From Bacilli bacterium (lineage in GTDB: Bacteria; Bacillota_I; Bacilli_A; RF39; UBA660), in contig JAFUNE010000002.1 in NCBI GenBank assembly GCA_017473105.1, positions 1 to 64,000 of the forward strand: 64,000 nucleotides of DNA, read 5' to 3'. Under the pieces are notes generated by a model that was not told the origin of the DNA, did not search any database, and was given only the letters and a program-made list of their open reading frames with translations. This document shows, one piece after another, positions 7,847 to 16,370 of the stretch. The position numbers and the translations under genes were made by a program. The stretch's first letter is position 1. Every line of letters starts with the position of its first letter.

Positions 7847-8302
7847 TTATAAATTATTTAATTTTTCTTTAATAAGTGCATTAACTTCTCTCATATCAGC
7901 TTTTCCTTTTACAAGTGGAGTTATTGCTTTCATTATAGCTCCCATATCTTTTACAGATGATGGTTTTACTTCATTAAATACATTATCAACAATTTCTGCT
8001 AGTTCTTCACTACTTAATTGTTCTGGTAAATACTTGCTTAATAGTTCAATTTCTCTTGTTAAATTATCTATTAAGTCTTGTCTATTACCTTTTTTGAATT
8101 CTTCGATACTTTCTCTGTGTGTTTTGACTTGTTTACTCACAACATCTATAACTACTTCATCACTTGCATTGCTTCTGTCTAATTTATTATTAACTAAATA
8201 TAAATCAATAGCGCTTTTTAATAATCTTAATGTATTAAGACTATCTTTATCTTTTGATTTCATAGCCTCGATCATATCTTTTGAAATTGTTTCGTATAAC
8301 AT
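7847..8302 (-). CDS. yqeY: GatB/YqeY domain-containing protein
   Basis: A 151-residue helical protein of the YqeY family, related to the tail domain of the GatB subunit of the tRNA amidotransferase. Typical features are the DMIEAMKSKDKDSLNTLRLLKSAI start, the central EFKKGNRQDL, YLPEQLS, and the C-terminal DMGAIMKAITPLVKGKADMREVN. Its cellular role is not firmly established; a tRNA-linked function is inferred from the domain. It follows rpsU closely, the same order as in Bacillus. Confidence 0.9.
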   Translation of the reverse strand: MLYETISKDMIEAMKSKDKDSLNTLRLLKSAIDLYLVNNKLDRSNASDEVVIDVVSKQVKTHRESIEEFKKGNRQDLIDNLTREIELLSKYLPEQLSSEELAEIVDNVFNEVKPSSVKDMGAIMKAITPLVKGKADMREVNALIKEKLNNL

Positions 8303-8325
8303 AAAATCACTCCTTAATATAAATA

Positions 8326-8517
8326 TTAATATCTATTTTTGTTGTGTTTTTTAGCGTTTCTGATAGCTTCTTTTTTAGCTTCTCTTCTAACAATTCCAGG
8401 TTTAGAATATTCTTTTCTTTTTTTCATTTCAGTAGGGATTCCGCTTCTTTGTACTTTCATTTTGAAACGTTTTAATGCACCCTCAACATTCCCGTCTTTT
8501 ACTTCTACATGTGTCAT
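8326..8517 (-). CDS. rpsU: 30S ribosomal protein S21
   Basis: A 63-residue basic protein with the S21 pattern: VEVKDGNVEGALKRFKMKVQRSGIP then KKRKEYSKPG and a lysine/arginine-rich tail. The reading frame extends 20 codons further upstream, but MTHVEV is chosen because a GGGAGGG ribosome binding site lies 8 bases before its ATG and the upstream residues do not belong to the family. It is the first gene of the rpsU-yqeY unit. Confidence 0.93.
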   Translation of the reverse strand: MTHVEVKDGNVEGALKRFKMKVQRSGIPTEMKKRKEYSKPGIVRREAKKEAIRNAKKHNKNRY

Positions 8518-8619
8518 TATCTCTTCCCTCCCTTCATGACTATATTTGATTATATTACAATTCATGCTAAATTTCAAGCAAAAACATGAATAAATCAGTA
8601 AAAATTACATTTTTTTTAA

Positions 8620-8653
8620 CAAGAAAAAATAAGCAATGTAAAAATTGCTTATT
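8620..8653 (-). terminator. Intrinsic terminator of the rpsB-tsf operon
   Basis: A 10-bp stem AATAAGCAAT/ATTGCTTATT (8628-8653) whose outer arm contains the tsf stop codon, followed by TTTTTTCTTG on the minus strand. Confidence 0.85.
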
Positions 8654-9521
8654 TAATTTGACTCATTACTTCTTCAGCGAAGTTGTCGTTTCTCTTTTCC
8701 ATACCTTCACCTACTTCGAATTTAACAAGTTTAACTAATTTAGAATTATTCTTTTCTAAATATGATTTAACTGTTAAACCAGAATCTTTGATGAAAGCTT
8801 GTTCTTCTAAAACTGTTTCTTCGAAGAATTTTCTAATTCTTCCTTCTACAATTTTTTCAGCAAATTCAGGTTTTTTACCTTCATTAATTACTTGTTCTTT
8901 AATTACAGCTTTTTCATGTTCTACATCTTCAGCTGGAACACTTTCAACATTAACATATTGTGGTCTCATAGCTGCTGCTTGCATAGCAACATCTTTAGCA
9001 GCTTCTTCATTTTCACCAGTAACAACTGTTAATGATGCAATTTTTCCACCCATATGTAAATAAGAACCAAATACTTGATTATCTTCTTTTGCTACTTTTT
9101 CAAATCTTCTAAGACTAATTTTTTCACCAATCTTAGCAGTTGCTGCAACGATTAAATCGTTTAAAGTACCATTTTCAGTTTCAAGATTTAATGCATCTTC
9201 TAAAGTTTCAACATCACTTGATAAAATAGTTTTACCAATTGTATCTAATAATTCTTTAAATTCAGCATTCTTAGCAACGAAATCAGTTTCGCTATTTAAC
9301 TCAACAACAACAGCATTATTACCTTCAGTATAAATGTTTGAAAGTCCTTCTGCAGCTATTCTTTCAGCTTTTTTAGCAGCCTTAGAAATACCTTTTTCTC
9401 TTAAATAATCGATTGCTTTATCCATATCCCCGTTAGTTTCAACTAAAGCTTTTTTGCAATCCATCATTCCAGCTCCAGTTTTTTCTCTAAGGTCTTTAAC
9501 CATACTTGCGCTAATTTCCAT
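8649..9521 (-). CDS. tsf: Elongation factor Ts
   Basis: Nucleotide exchange factor for EF-Tu. The 290-residue protein has the N-terminal UBA-like domain with VKDLREKTGAGMMDCKKAL, the TDFVAKN segment that contacts EF-Tu, and the dimerisation domain with YLHMGGKIASLTVV. Length and domain order are normal. It sits 12 bases after the rpsB stop codon, the universal rpsB-tsf order. Confidence 0.97.
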   Translation of the reverse strand: MEISASMVKDLREKTGAGMMDCKKALVETNGDMDKAIDYLREKGISKAAKKAERIAAEGLSNIYTEGNNAVVVELNSETDFVAKNAEFKELLDTIGKTILSSDVETLEDALNLETENGTLNDLIVAATAKIGEKISLRRFEKVAKEDNQVFGSYLHMGGKIASLTVVTGENEEAAKDVAMQAAAMRPQYVNVESVPAEDVEHEKAVIKEQVINEGKKPEFAEKIVEGRIRKFFEETVLEEQAFIKDSGLTVKSYLEKNNSKLVKLVKFEVGEGMEKRNDNFAEEVMSQIK

Positions 9522-9533
9522 ATTTGCCTCCTA

Positions 9534-10457
9534 TTAATTTAATGATGAAACTAATTCATCTTTTTTCATACTTGAATATCCGTTAATTCCTTTTTCTTTA
9601 GCAATAGCTCTTAATTCAGCTACTGTCATGTCAGCATAATTAACTTCTTCTTTAGTTTCTTCTTTAGTAGTTTTTTCTTCTTTATCTAAGTTAACTACTT
9701 TAGTTTCAACTTTGATTTCTTTATTTTCTTTATTAGATTTGTTGTTTTCTTCTTCAGTTACGTAATCTACTAATTCTAAACCATTAGCTTCACAAACAGC
9801 ATTAGCTAGAACTCCTAAAACTACTTTAACACTTCTAACAGCATCATCGTTTGCTGGAATACAGAAGTCAACAGCATCTGGATCACAGTTAGTATCAACA
9901 ATACCAAATACAGGAATATGTAATTTTCTAGCTTCTCTTATAGCATTCATTTCTACACGAGGATCTACAACTACGATAGCTTTTGGTAATTGTTCCATGT
10001 TTCTAATACCACATAATAACTTATTTAATTTTTCATATTCTTTTTGGATTTTAGCAACTTCTTTTTTAGGAAGTAATTCAAGTTTACCAGTTTCTTCCAT
10101 CTTTTCGATTTCAGCTAGTCTCTTAATTCTTTCTCTAATTGTTCTAAAATTAGTTAAAGTTCCTCCTAACCATCTTTCAGTTACATAAAAACTATTACAT
10201 CTTGTAGCTTCTTCAATACTAGCATCTTTAGCTTGTTTTTTAGTTCCTACAAATAGAATCTTACCACCATTTTCGCATGCTTTAAGAATTTCAGCGTAAG
10301 CTTCTTCTATTTTTTCAACAGTTTTTTGTAAATCAATAATATGAATGTCATCTCTTGTAGTAAAAATGTATTCCTTCATTTTTGGATTCCATCTTTTTGC
10401 TTGGTGTCCGAAATGTACACCTGCTTCTAATAAATAACTTTTTGCAATTACTGCCAT
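9534..10457 (-). CDS. rpsB: 30S ribosomal protein S2 with SAP/Rho-N-like C-terminal tail
   Basis: A 307-residue S2 protein. Residues 1 to about 235 are a normal S2 ([57 protein letters not shown]). After the family end comes a charged linker rich in E, K and N of about 35 residues. A compact module follows ([20 protein letters not shown] then KKDEL) that reads like a SAP / Rho N-terminal helix-extended-loop-helix nucleic-acid-binding motif. MAVIAK is taken as the start because GAAAGGAGAG lies just upstream; an in-frame extension of 18 codons is ignored. tsf follows. Confidence 0.95.
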   Translation of the reverse strand: MAVIAKSYLLEAGVHFGHQAKRWNPKMKEYIFTTRDDIHIIDLQKTVEKIEEAYAEILKACENGGKILFVGTKKQAKDASIEEATRCNSFYVTERWLGGTLTNFRTIRERIKRLAEIEKMEETGKLELLPKKEVAKIQKEYEKLNKLLCGIRNMEQLPKAIVVVDPRVEMNAIREARKLHIPVFGIVDTNCDPDAVDFCIPANDDAVRSVKVVLGVLANAVCEANGLELVDYVTEEENNKSNKENKEIKVETKVVNLDKEEKTTKEETKEEVNYADMTVAELRAIAKEKGINGYSSMKKDELVSSLN

Positions 10458-10593
10458 AAATAATCTCTCCTTTCGTTTTTTTCTTCTGTTTATCTTTAAA
10501 TTAATATCCACTTATTAAATAAGCACTAGAATATTAAATCAATAAACATGTCTTTTTTCTTAAAGCCAATTTATTTTAGCATAATTTATATCA

Positions 10594-10622
10594 AAATAAA
10601 AGAGTTTTTTTATCAAAAACTC
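10594..10622 (-). terminator. Intrinsic terminator after VirB2-like gene
   Basis: A stem GAGTTTTT/AAAAACTC (10602-10622) followed by TTTTATTTT on the minus strand, between the VirB2-like gene and rpsB. Confidence 0.75.
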
Positions 10623-10630
10623 AATAATTT

Positions 10631-11056
10631 TTACCATTTTATACAAGATAAATCAAAGTCAAATAATGAACCTATTAATTTTAATATATCTGGAAAACTT
10701 ACTACTATTACTAATACTACAAATAATTTAGTTGTTTTCTTAAAAGCGGCCTTTAATGCAGAATCTGGATTATCTCCTGAAATTGCTGGTAAGAAATTTG
10801 CCATTGCAACAACTACTGCTATTATAACAGCAATAATTCTAACTCCAGTTATAAATAAATTAACTAGTGCAACTAATCCTTCGCCTAATAGTTCACTACA
10901 TGTAGTCCCTCCACTATCAAGGTCTAAATTTGGAGCATCTGGTCCACCATCTGCAAGAATATTTATTAAATCTAAATTTAGTTCACTTGCATTTACATTT
11001 TCTACAAATAGGAAAATTCCTAATACCATTAATATAATTAAAAATATTTTTTTCAC
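10631..11056 (-). CDS. Small VirB2/TrbC-like two-helix membrane protein (chromosomal orphan)
   Basis: About 141 residues, starting at a GTG (VKKIFLIIL) preceded by AGGTGA at 4 bases. An N-terminal signal helix with likely cleavage after NVNA is followed by a polar stretch with one cysteine. Two hydrophobic helices (VALVNLFITGVRIIAVIIAVVVAMANFLP and LFVVLVIVVSFPDILKLIGSLF) are separated by a short basic loop with GDNPDSALKAAFKKT. This layout resembles VirB2/TrbC-type pilin-like proteins of type IV secretion. The window's conjugative element has its own VirB2-like gene at 40718-41002; this copy is outside it with no transfer genes around it. Function unknown; remote similarity only. Confidence 0.55.
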   Translation of the reverse strand: MKKIFLIILMVLGIFLFVENVNASELNLDLINILADGGPDAPNLDLDSGGTTCSELLGEGLVALVNLFITGVRIIAVIIAVVVAMANFLPAISGDNPDSALKAAFKKTTKLFVVLVIVVSFPDILKLIGSLFDFDLSCIKW

Positions 11057-11207
11057 AAAATCACCTATAACTAATTTTATCAAATTTATATGTTGTATTT
11101 CAATTGTTTTTTTCTTAATATAGTTTTATTATTTTAATATTTACACAATTTTAATAAGAATTTTGAAAAATTCAGTTATATGGTGTATAATTATATAAGG
11201 TGATTTG

Positions 11208-11735
11208 ATGAAGGCGGATTCATTTAAAAACAGAGGTATGTTTCTTGAAAATATTATAAATGATTCTAATACTTATTATAATAGTAATGATAAATGTTTA
11301 ATCTATAAAAAACCAACACCTATCAAAGTATTAAAAGTAAGTTATCCTACAAATAAATCACATTTGATAGATAAAGCTGTATATTCAAGTATATCTACAC
11401 TTGATTACAATGGTATTTATAGAGGTAAATATATAGAATTTGATGCAAAAGAATGTCACAATAAAACATCTTTTCCACTTTCTAATATTAAAGATCACCA
11501 ACTTGATCATATAAAAAGAGTTATTAAACAAAGAGGTATTGTTTTTTTAATAATATTTATGAATAATAATTTTTATTTGTTAAAAGGTGAAACTTTAATA
11601 GAATTTATTAATAATAATACTCGTAAAAGTATAGAATTTGAATATATAGAAAAAAATTGTTATAAAATTTGTGAAAGCTACATTCCTAGACTTAAATATC
11701 TAGATGCAGTAGATGAAGCTTATTTTAAGGAGTAA
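11208..11735 (+). CDS. recU: Holliday junction resolvase RecU
   Basis: A 175-residue endonuclease that cuts four-way junctions in recombination and chromosome segregation. Visible are KNRGMFLENIIN near the start, KKPTPIKVLK, the active-site block YRGKYIEFDAKECHNKTSFPL (E, D, K residues of the PD-(D/E)XK core) and HQLDHIKRV. The ATG at 11208 with AAGGTGA four bases before it is preferred over an adjacent TTG. It lies one base upstream of the PBP gene, the recU-ponA pairing conserved in Bacilli. Confidence 0.93.
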   Translation: MKADSFKNRGMFLENIINDSNTYYNSNDKCLIYKKPTPIKVLKVSYPTNKSHLIDKAVYSSISTLDYNGIYRGKYIEFDAKECHNKTSFPLSNIKDHQLDHIKRVIKQRGIVFLIIFMNNNFYLLKGETLIEFINNNTRKSIEFEYIEKNCYKICESYIPRLKYLDAVDEAYFKE

Positions 11736-11736
11736 A

Positions 11737-14553
11737 ATGAAAAAGAAGAAAAATATAAAAGAAAAGAAAAAAGTTATTAAAGAAAAGAAAACGTCATTTG
11801 AAAATGAAAACAATGAAGTTCATGTTAAACCAAAAAGAAAAAGAAAGTTTAGATTTTGGTATTGGTTTCTTGTAACTATTGTTGCTTGTGCTCTTTTCGT
11901 ATTTTTAGGAGGAATTGGTTTTTGTTACTATATAGTTAGAAGTGCTCCTGAATTCAATATTGAAGAGATGTTTGAAAAGGAAGCGACGAGAATATTTGCT
12001 GCTAATGGTGTAGAGATTGCAAAACTTGGTACTGAAAAAAGAGAAAAAGTTAAATATGAAGATTTACCTCAAGTATTAATTGATGCAATTATCGCTACAG
12101 AAGACTCAAGATTTTTTCAACATAATGGATTTGATGCTCCAAGATTTTTAAAAGCATCAATTACTCAAGTTCTTGGTCAAGGTGGTGGTGGTGCTTCTAC
12201 TCTAACAATGCAACTTTCTAAATTATCTTTTACTAGTACTGAATCGTCTGGTATTGAAGGTATTATAAGAAAGTTTACAGATATTTATATGTCTGTATTC
12301 CAAATCGAACAAAATCTTACTAAAGAAGAAATTATAGAATACTATGTAAACACTCCTTGTATGGGTGGAAATATATATGGTGTTCAACAAGCTAGTAAAT
12401 ATTATTTTGGAAAAGATGTTAAAGATTTAAATTTAGTTGAAGCTGCTCAAATAGCTGGTATGTTTCAATCACCTAATGGGTATAATCCATATTTTAATCC
12501 AAACGATGCTAATGCTAGAAAAAATACTGTTTTATATTTAATGAAAAGACATGGTTATATAACTGATGCTGAATATGAAGCTGGTATTGCTGTTGAAATC
12601 AAAGATTTTATTAAAGATAGTTCATCAGAAGTTTTAGAATATCAAGGATTTATAGATACAGTTGTTCAAGAAGTAATTGATAAAACTGGTAATAACCCTT
12701 ACTCTGTTCCAATGGACATTTATACAACTATGATTCCTGAAAAACAAGATGTAATTAATAATTTTTATAAAACATGGAAATTTAAAGATAGCAAAATTGA
12801 AACTGGTATTGCTGTTGTTGATAATAAAACTGGTGCTTTAATTGCCGTTGGTGCTGGTAGAAATAAGAAAAATGCTATGACACTAAATATAGCAACATTC
12901 TCTGGTCAAACAAAACGTGCTGGTGGTTCTACTATGAAACCAATTATGGATTATGGTCCTGCTATTGAATATGCTAACTTAAGTACATATGGTCCATTTA
13001 TTGATGAAGCTACTACTTATGGTGGTTCTGTTATGAGAAACTTCAATGGTAAATATAATGGATTTATGTCAATGAGAGATTGTTTAAAAAATTCTGTTAA
13101 TACTTGTGCTCTTCAAGCATTTAGATTAACTACAAATGATCAAAAATATAAATTTGCTACAAGTTTAGGAATTGAATTTGATTCTACATTCTTACCAGAT
13201 TCTTATTCAATCGGAACATTTAATGCTATAACACCTGTTACTTTAGCTGGAGCTTATGCTGCATTTGGTAATGGTGGATACTATACAGAACCTTATTCAT
13301 TTACAAAATTAGTTTATAGAGAAACTGAGGAAACATATGAACCAGATATACAACGTAAAAGAGTTATGAAACCTCAAACTGCTTATATAATTTCTAGTAT
13401 TTTAGTAAATGCTACAAGTTCAAGAGTAAGTGTTAAAGGAACTCAAGTTGCTACTAAAACTGGTACTACTTCATATGATGAGGAGTTTTTAAAGAAATAT
13501 AAGCTTTCTAATAATGTTATTCCTGACTCATGGACAGCTAGTTATAGTCCTGATTATGCTATTGCTATTTGGTATGGTTATGTTGATGGACTTGATGCTG
13601 AAGCTGTTAAAAATAAACATTATATTACAATGAGCCATGCTACAAATGAAAGAACAAAAATACAAGGTGCTATTGGTAACAAAATATATGAAAAGAATTC
13701 TAAATTTAAAAATCCTGGTGGTATAGTTTCATCAGAAGTTGAGCTTGAAACTATTCCTGCTCAATTACCAAGTGAAAATACACCAGCTGATATGAGGGGA
13801 AAATTCTTATTTATTAGTGGTACTGAGCCAAGTGATGTTTCTACAAGATATTCAAAACTTCAAGATCCAACAAATTTAAGTTATTCTGTTGTTGGAAACC
13901 AATTAAATTTATCTTGGACATCTATCCCTACTCCTGATGCTATTGATACAAATTACTTAACTGATTATTTCAATAATGGTTATGGTGAATGGGCAAGCGA
14001 TTATTTAGCTAAGAGACTAGCTTACAATAATTCAAAAATCGGTACTGTTGGATATGAAATTTATTTAACAAATGGTAGTGATTCTTCGTATGTTGGATTT
14101 ACTGAAAATTCTAACTACTCTATTGATTTATCAACTATTAGTGGTACTTATGATGGAGTTATTGTTAAATCTGCGTATACGATATTTAAAGGAAATAGTT
14201 CTAGTGGAACTAAGGTATCATTTACAATTGGTAACATTACTTCTGGAATTGATGAAAGTAAAGTTAGTGTTACTATGAATTCACTTAATACTTCACTTAA
14301 AGTTGGTAGTACTTACAATAAATTAACTTCTTCAAATATTGATACAATTAAATATGATGGACTTGATATCAAAAATGAAGTTGTTGCTCTAAATGTACAA
14401 ATTGCTGATATAACAAAAGATGGTGCTCCTTTAAGTGCTGAATTAATAAGTTCTAGTGCTGGAACAGCTACTGTTAAATATAAAGTTACATTTAGTTATA
14501 AGAATACAAATATTACTAAAACATTTACACAAACAGTTAATGTTACAAATTAA
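11737..14553 (+). CDS. ponA: Class A penicillin-binding protein (PBP1A/PonA)
   Basis: Bifunctional peptidoglycan synthase of 938 residues. A very basic cytoplasmic tail is followed by a membrane helix at about 45-70. The GT51 transglycosylase has ATEDSRFFQHNGFD near residue 120 and GGASTLTMQLSKL. The transpeptidase has the active serine in GGSTMKP near 397, SVNT, and KTGTTS near 573. After the catalytic part comes an extracellular tail of about 230 residues with a fibronectin-like stretch (PTNLSYSVVGNQLNLSW) and serine/threonine-rich beta-type sequence. The start follows AAGGAG that lies within the recU end. It is co-transcribed with recU. Confidence 0.95.
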   Translation: MKKKKNIKEKKKVIKEKKTSFENENNEVHVKPKRKRKFRFWYWFLVTIVACALFVFLGGIGFCYYIVRSAPEFNIEEMFEKEATRIFAANGVEIAKLGTEKREKVKYEDLPQVLIDAIIATEDSRFFQHNGFDAPRFLKASITQVLGQGGGGASTLTMQLSKLSFTSTESSGIEGIIRKFTDIYMSVFQIEQNLTKEEIIEYYVNTPCMGGNIYGVQQASKYYFGKDVKDLNLVEAAQIAGMFQSPNGYNPYFNPNDANARKNTVLYLMKRHGYITDAEYEAGIAVEIKDFIKDSSSEVLEYQGFIDTVVQEVIDKTGNNPYSVPMDIYTTMIPEKQDVINNFYKTWKFKDSKIETGIAVVDNKTGALIAVGAGRNKKNAMTLNIATFSGQTKRAGGSTMKPIMDYGPAIEYANLSTYGPFIDEATTYGGSVMRNFNGKYNGFMSMRDCLKNSVNTCALQAFRLTTNDQKYKFATSLGIEFDSTFLPDSYSIGTFNAITPVTLAGAYAAFGNGGYYTEPYSFTKLVYRETEETYEPDIQRKRVMKPQTAYIISSILVNATSSRVSVKGTQVATKTGTTSYDEEFLKKYKLSNNVIPDSWTASYSPDYAIAIWYGYVDGLDAEAVKNKHYITMSHATNERTKIQGAIGNKIYEKNSKFKNPGGIVSSEVELETIPAQLPSENTPADMRGKFLFISGTEPSDVSTRYSKLQDPTNLSYSVVGNQLNLSWTSIPTPDAIDTNYLTDYFNNGYGEWASDYLAKRLAYNNSKIGTVGYEIYLTNGSDSSYVGFTENSNYSIDLSTISGTYDGVIVKSAYTIFKGNSSSGTKVSFTIGNITSGIDESKVSVTMNSLNTSLKVGSTYNKLTSSNIDTIKYDGLDIKNEVVALNVQIADITKDGAPLSAELISSSAGTATVKYKVTFSYKNTNITKTFTQTVNVTN

Positions 14554-14579
14554 AAAACGTTCATAATTGAACGTTTTTT
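14552..14579. terminator. Bidirectional intrinsic terminator
   Basis: A 12-bp perfect stem AAAAAACGTTCA/TGAACGTTTTTT with a 4-base loop, with T-runs on both strands. It serves the convergent ponA gene and the 14579-15073 gene. Confidence 0.9.
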
Positions 14580-15073
14580 TATCTTACTCTTCCAACAAAC
14601 GAAGCTTCTTTTTCACTCATTTCAAAATGTTCAAATGCAAAATTATCTTTCTTAAAGTATGAATTTAAATAATTAATTGCATCGTCATATGATACTCCAT
14701 GTTGTCTTAACAATGATTCTGCATATGCTTTATTATCTAAAAATCCATTTCTTTCTGCTCTTTTATCTAATTTTTTTGCTTTTGTTAATGCAACACATTT
14801 TATTGCTATCATTTGATTATTTAATTCTCTTTTTCTTTGTTCTATTTGTGCTAATCTTTCTCTTCTTTGTCTTAATGCATCTGTATACATTGGGAAGGAT
14901 TCTTTCATTTTTTCATATTCATCATTTTCGTCAAATGGATTACTTGATTTTTTTATGCCAAGTTTTTCATATTCTCTAGCGTTTATTTTTTTTATTTCTT
15001 TTTCTTCTTTAATTAATTGTTCTAATTCTTTTGATATATTTTTAACCAAATTTTTCCAATCGCTAGTTTTCAT
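14579..15073 (-). CDS. Uncharacterised charged helical protein
   Basis: A 164-residue soluble protein, not recognised. It is very rich in K, E and R with two long predicted helices (residues 8-40 and 65-110), likely coiled coil, and no signal or membrane segment. The last third (GFLDNKAYAESLLRQHGVSYDDAINYLNSYF) looks like a small folded helical domain. It is the last gene of the cca-dnaD-nth operon, overlapping the 33-residue ORF by 11 bases. Its place after nth is like ypoC in Bacillus, but I see no clear sequence match and do not claim it. Confidence 0.6.
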   Translation of the reverse strand: MKTSDWKNLVKNISKELEQLIKEEKEIKKINAREYEKLGIKKSSNPFDENDEYEKMKESFPMYTDALRQRRERLAQIEQRKRELNNQMIAIKCVALTKAKKLDKRAERNGFLDNKAYAESLLRQHGVSYDDAINYLNSYFKKDNFAFEHFEMSEKEASFVGRVR

Positions 15074-15164
15074 TATTTACTCCTATTTCATTTTCACACT
15101 CTTCAATATAATCTAGAAGTTCTTCTACATTTACATCTTTTAATAGTTCATCTATTTCTTTCAT
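15063..15164 (-). CDS. Small 33-residue acidic protein between nth and downstream gene
   Basis: A short ORF beginning MKEIDELLKDVNVEELLDYI and ending in an acidic tail with one cysteine. Its ATG overlaps the nth stop codon (ATGA), and its stop lies 11 bases inside the next gene, so it fits exactly between two coupled genes. The composition (acidic amphipathic helix) suggests a real peptide, perhaps a partner of the basic, helical neighbour. No family is recognised. Confidence 0.55.
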   Translation of the reverse strand: MKEIDELLKDVNVEELLDYIEECENEIGVNNEN

Positions 15165-15778
15165 TTCAATTTATCCTTTTTACATATAATTTTTAAATTA
15201 CAGTTTTCGCATTTTGGATTTTTACTTGTACAGTGATATCTTCCAAATAAAACTAGCTGTGAATTTATTCTATTCCATTTATTTTTATCAAAATATTTTT
15301 TTAATTTTTCTTCTGTTTTTAATACATCATCATTTAATTTAGTAATTCCGAGTCTTTTTGAAACCCTATAAACATGTGTGTCAACTGCAAAAGATGGTTC
15401 ATCAAATAATTGAGATAATACTACACTTGCTGTTTTTCTTCCGACTCCTGGAAGTTTTTCTAAATATTCTCTATCATTTGGAACATATCCTTTTTCTAAT
15501 AATTTTGATACTATTTCTTTAAAATAATTAGATTTTGTTTTATGAAAACCAATTGTTTTTAAACATTCATTTAATTCTTCAGTTGTTAATTCATTTAATT
15601 TTAAAAGTGAATCATATTTTTTATATAATTCACCTGTTACTATATTTACTCTTTTATCAGTTGTTTGTGCAGATAACATTACAGATAAAACTAGTTCGTA
15701 ATCTTTTGTGTAATTAAGTTCACATTTTGGATTTGGAAATAATAAGTTTAGTTCTTTTTCAATTAATTCTTTATTCAT
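15161..15778 (-). CDS. nth: Endonuclease III
   Basis: DNA N-glycosylase/AP lyase for oxidised pyrimidines, about 205 residues. The start is set at MNKELIEKEL, which overlaps the dnaD stop by 8 bases; eight more in-frame residues upstream are possible. Visible are LMLSAQTTDKRVN-type helix I sequence, the helix-hairpin-helix LPGVGRKTASVV, the catalytic aspartate region FAVDTHVYRVSKRLG, and a C-terminal iron-sulfur motif C-X6-C-X2-C-X5-C (CTSKNPKCENCNLKIIC). The dnaD-nth order is that of Bacillus. Confidence 0.96.
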   Translation of the reverse strand: MNKELIEKELNLLFPNPKCELNYTKDYELVLSVMLSAQTTDKRVNIVTGELYKKYDSLLKLNELTTEELNECLKTIGFHKTKSNYFKEIVSKLLEKGYVPNDREYLEKLPGVGRKTASVVLSQLFDEPSFAVDTHVYRVSKRLGITKLNDDVLKTEEKLKKYFDKNKWNRINSQLVLFGRYHCTSKNPKCENCNLKIICKKDKLK

Positions 15779-16367
15779 TATCGTTAGTCCAATCATAATC
15801 AAACATATCTACATTTTGTTTTTCTTCTTTAATACGTTTTTTAACTCCATTACGATTCCATTCATATATTATTTTATCAATATATCTAAAATTACGAACA
15901 TCGTTTAAAATAGCTTCTTTTAATGCTTCTTTTATTGTTTCTTCACTTGTACCTTTATTTAACCAATCATTTATCATTTCATATTCAAATGAAGATAATG
16001 TTCTTCCAAGTTCTTGTTCAAATATTGCATAAATATCTGTATTAATATCTTCTACTCTTTTATTTAAAACCAATCTATCAAGTAGTGGATCTAAATTAAC
16101 AACTTCAACTACATTACCATTAACATTAGAAACTACCATTTCTATGTATTTTTTATTAATTAAACTACTAAATACGTTTACCGCCTTTTCTTCATCAAAT
16201 CCTAATCTGTCTTTAATAGATTCTATATCTAAATTACAAGATACATTAATAAAATATAATATCATTAAAAACTCATCTAAAGTAATATCTATATTACTTA
16301 TAGATTTAACAATATTACTGTTTACAATAAAATCTCTAGTTAAAAATTCGTTTCTAAGTTCTTTCAT
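15771..16367 (-). CDS. dnaD: DNA replication initiation protein DnaD
   Basis: A 198-residue primosomal protein that acts with DnaB/DnaI to load helicase in Bacilli. It has an N-terminal winged-helix part (LTRDFIVNSNIVKS... FLMILYFIN) and the C-terminal DnaD domain with FEQELGRTLSSFEYEMINDWLNKG and the ILNDVRNFRYIDKIIYEWNRNGVKK helix. The tail ends in FDYDWTNDNE, similar to the aromatic tail typical of DnaD-domain proteins. Three bases separate it from cca, and nth overlaps it, so the four genes are one operon. Confidence 0.92.
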   Translation of the reverse strand: MKELRNEFLTRDFIVNSNIVKSISNIDITLDEFLMILYFINVSCNLDIESIKDRLGFDEEKAVNVFSSLINKKYIEMVVSNVNGNVVEVVNLDPLLDRLVLNKRVEDINTDIYAIFEQELGRTLSSFEYEMINDWLNKGTSEETIKEALKEAILNDVRNFRYIDKIIYEWNRNGVKKRIKEEKQNVDMFDYDWTNDNE

Positions 16368-16370
16368 ATT

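Noticed and set aside
10548..11123. 191-residue plus-strand frame opposite the VirB2-like gene
   Set aside because: It is antisense to a better frame with a signal peptide, a GTG with ribosome binding site and a terminator; the plus frame has low-complexity composition.
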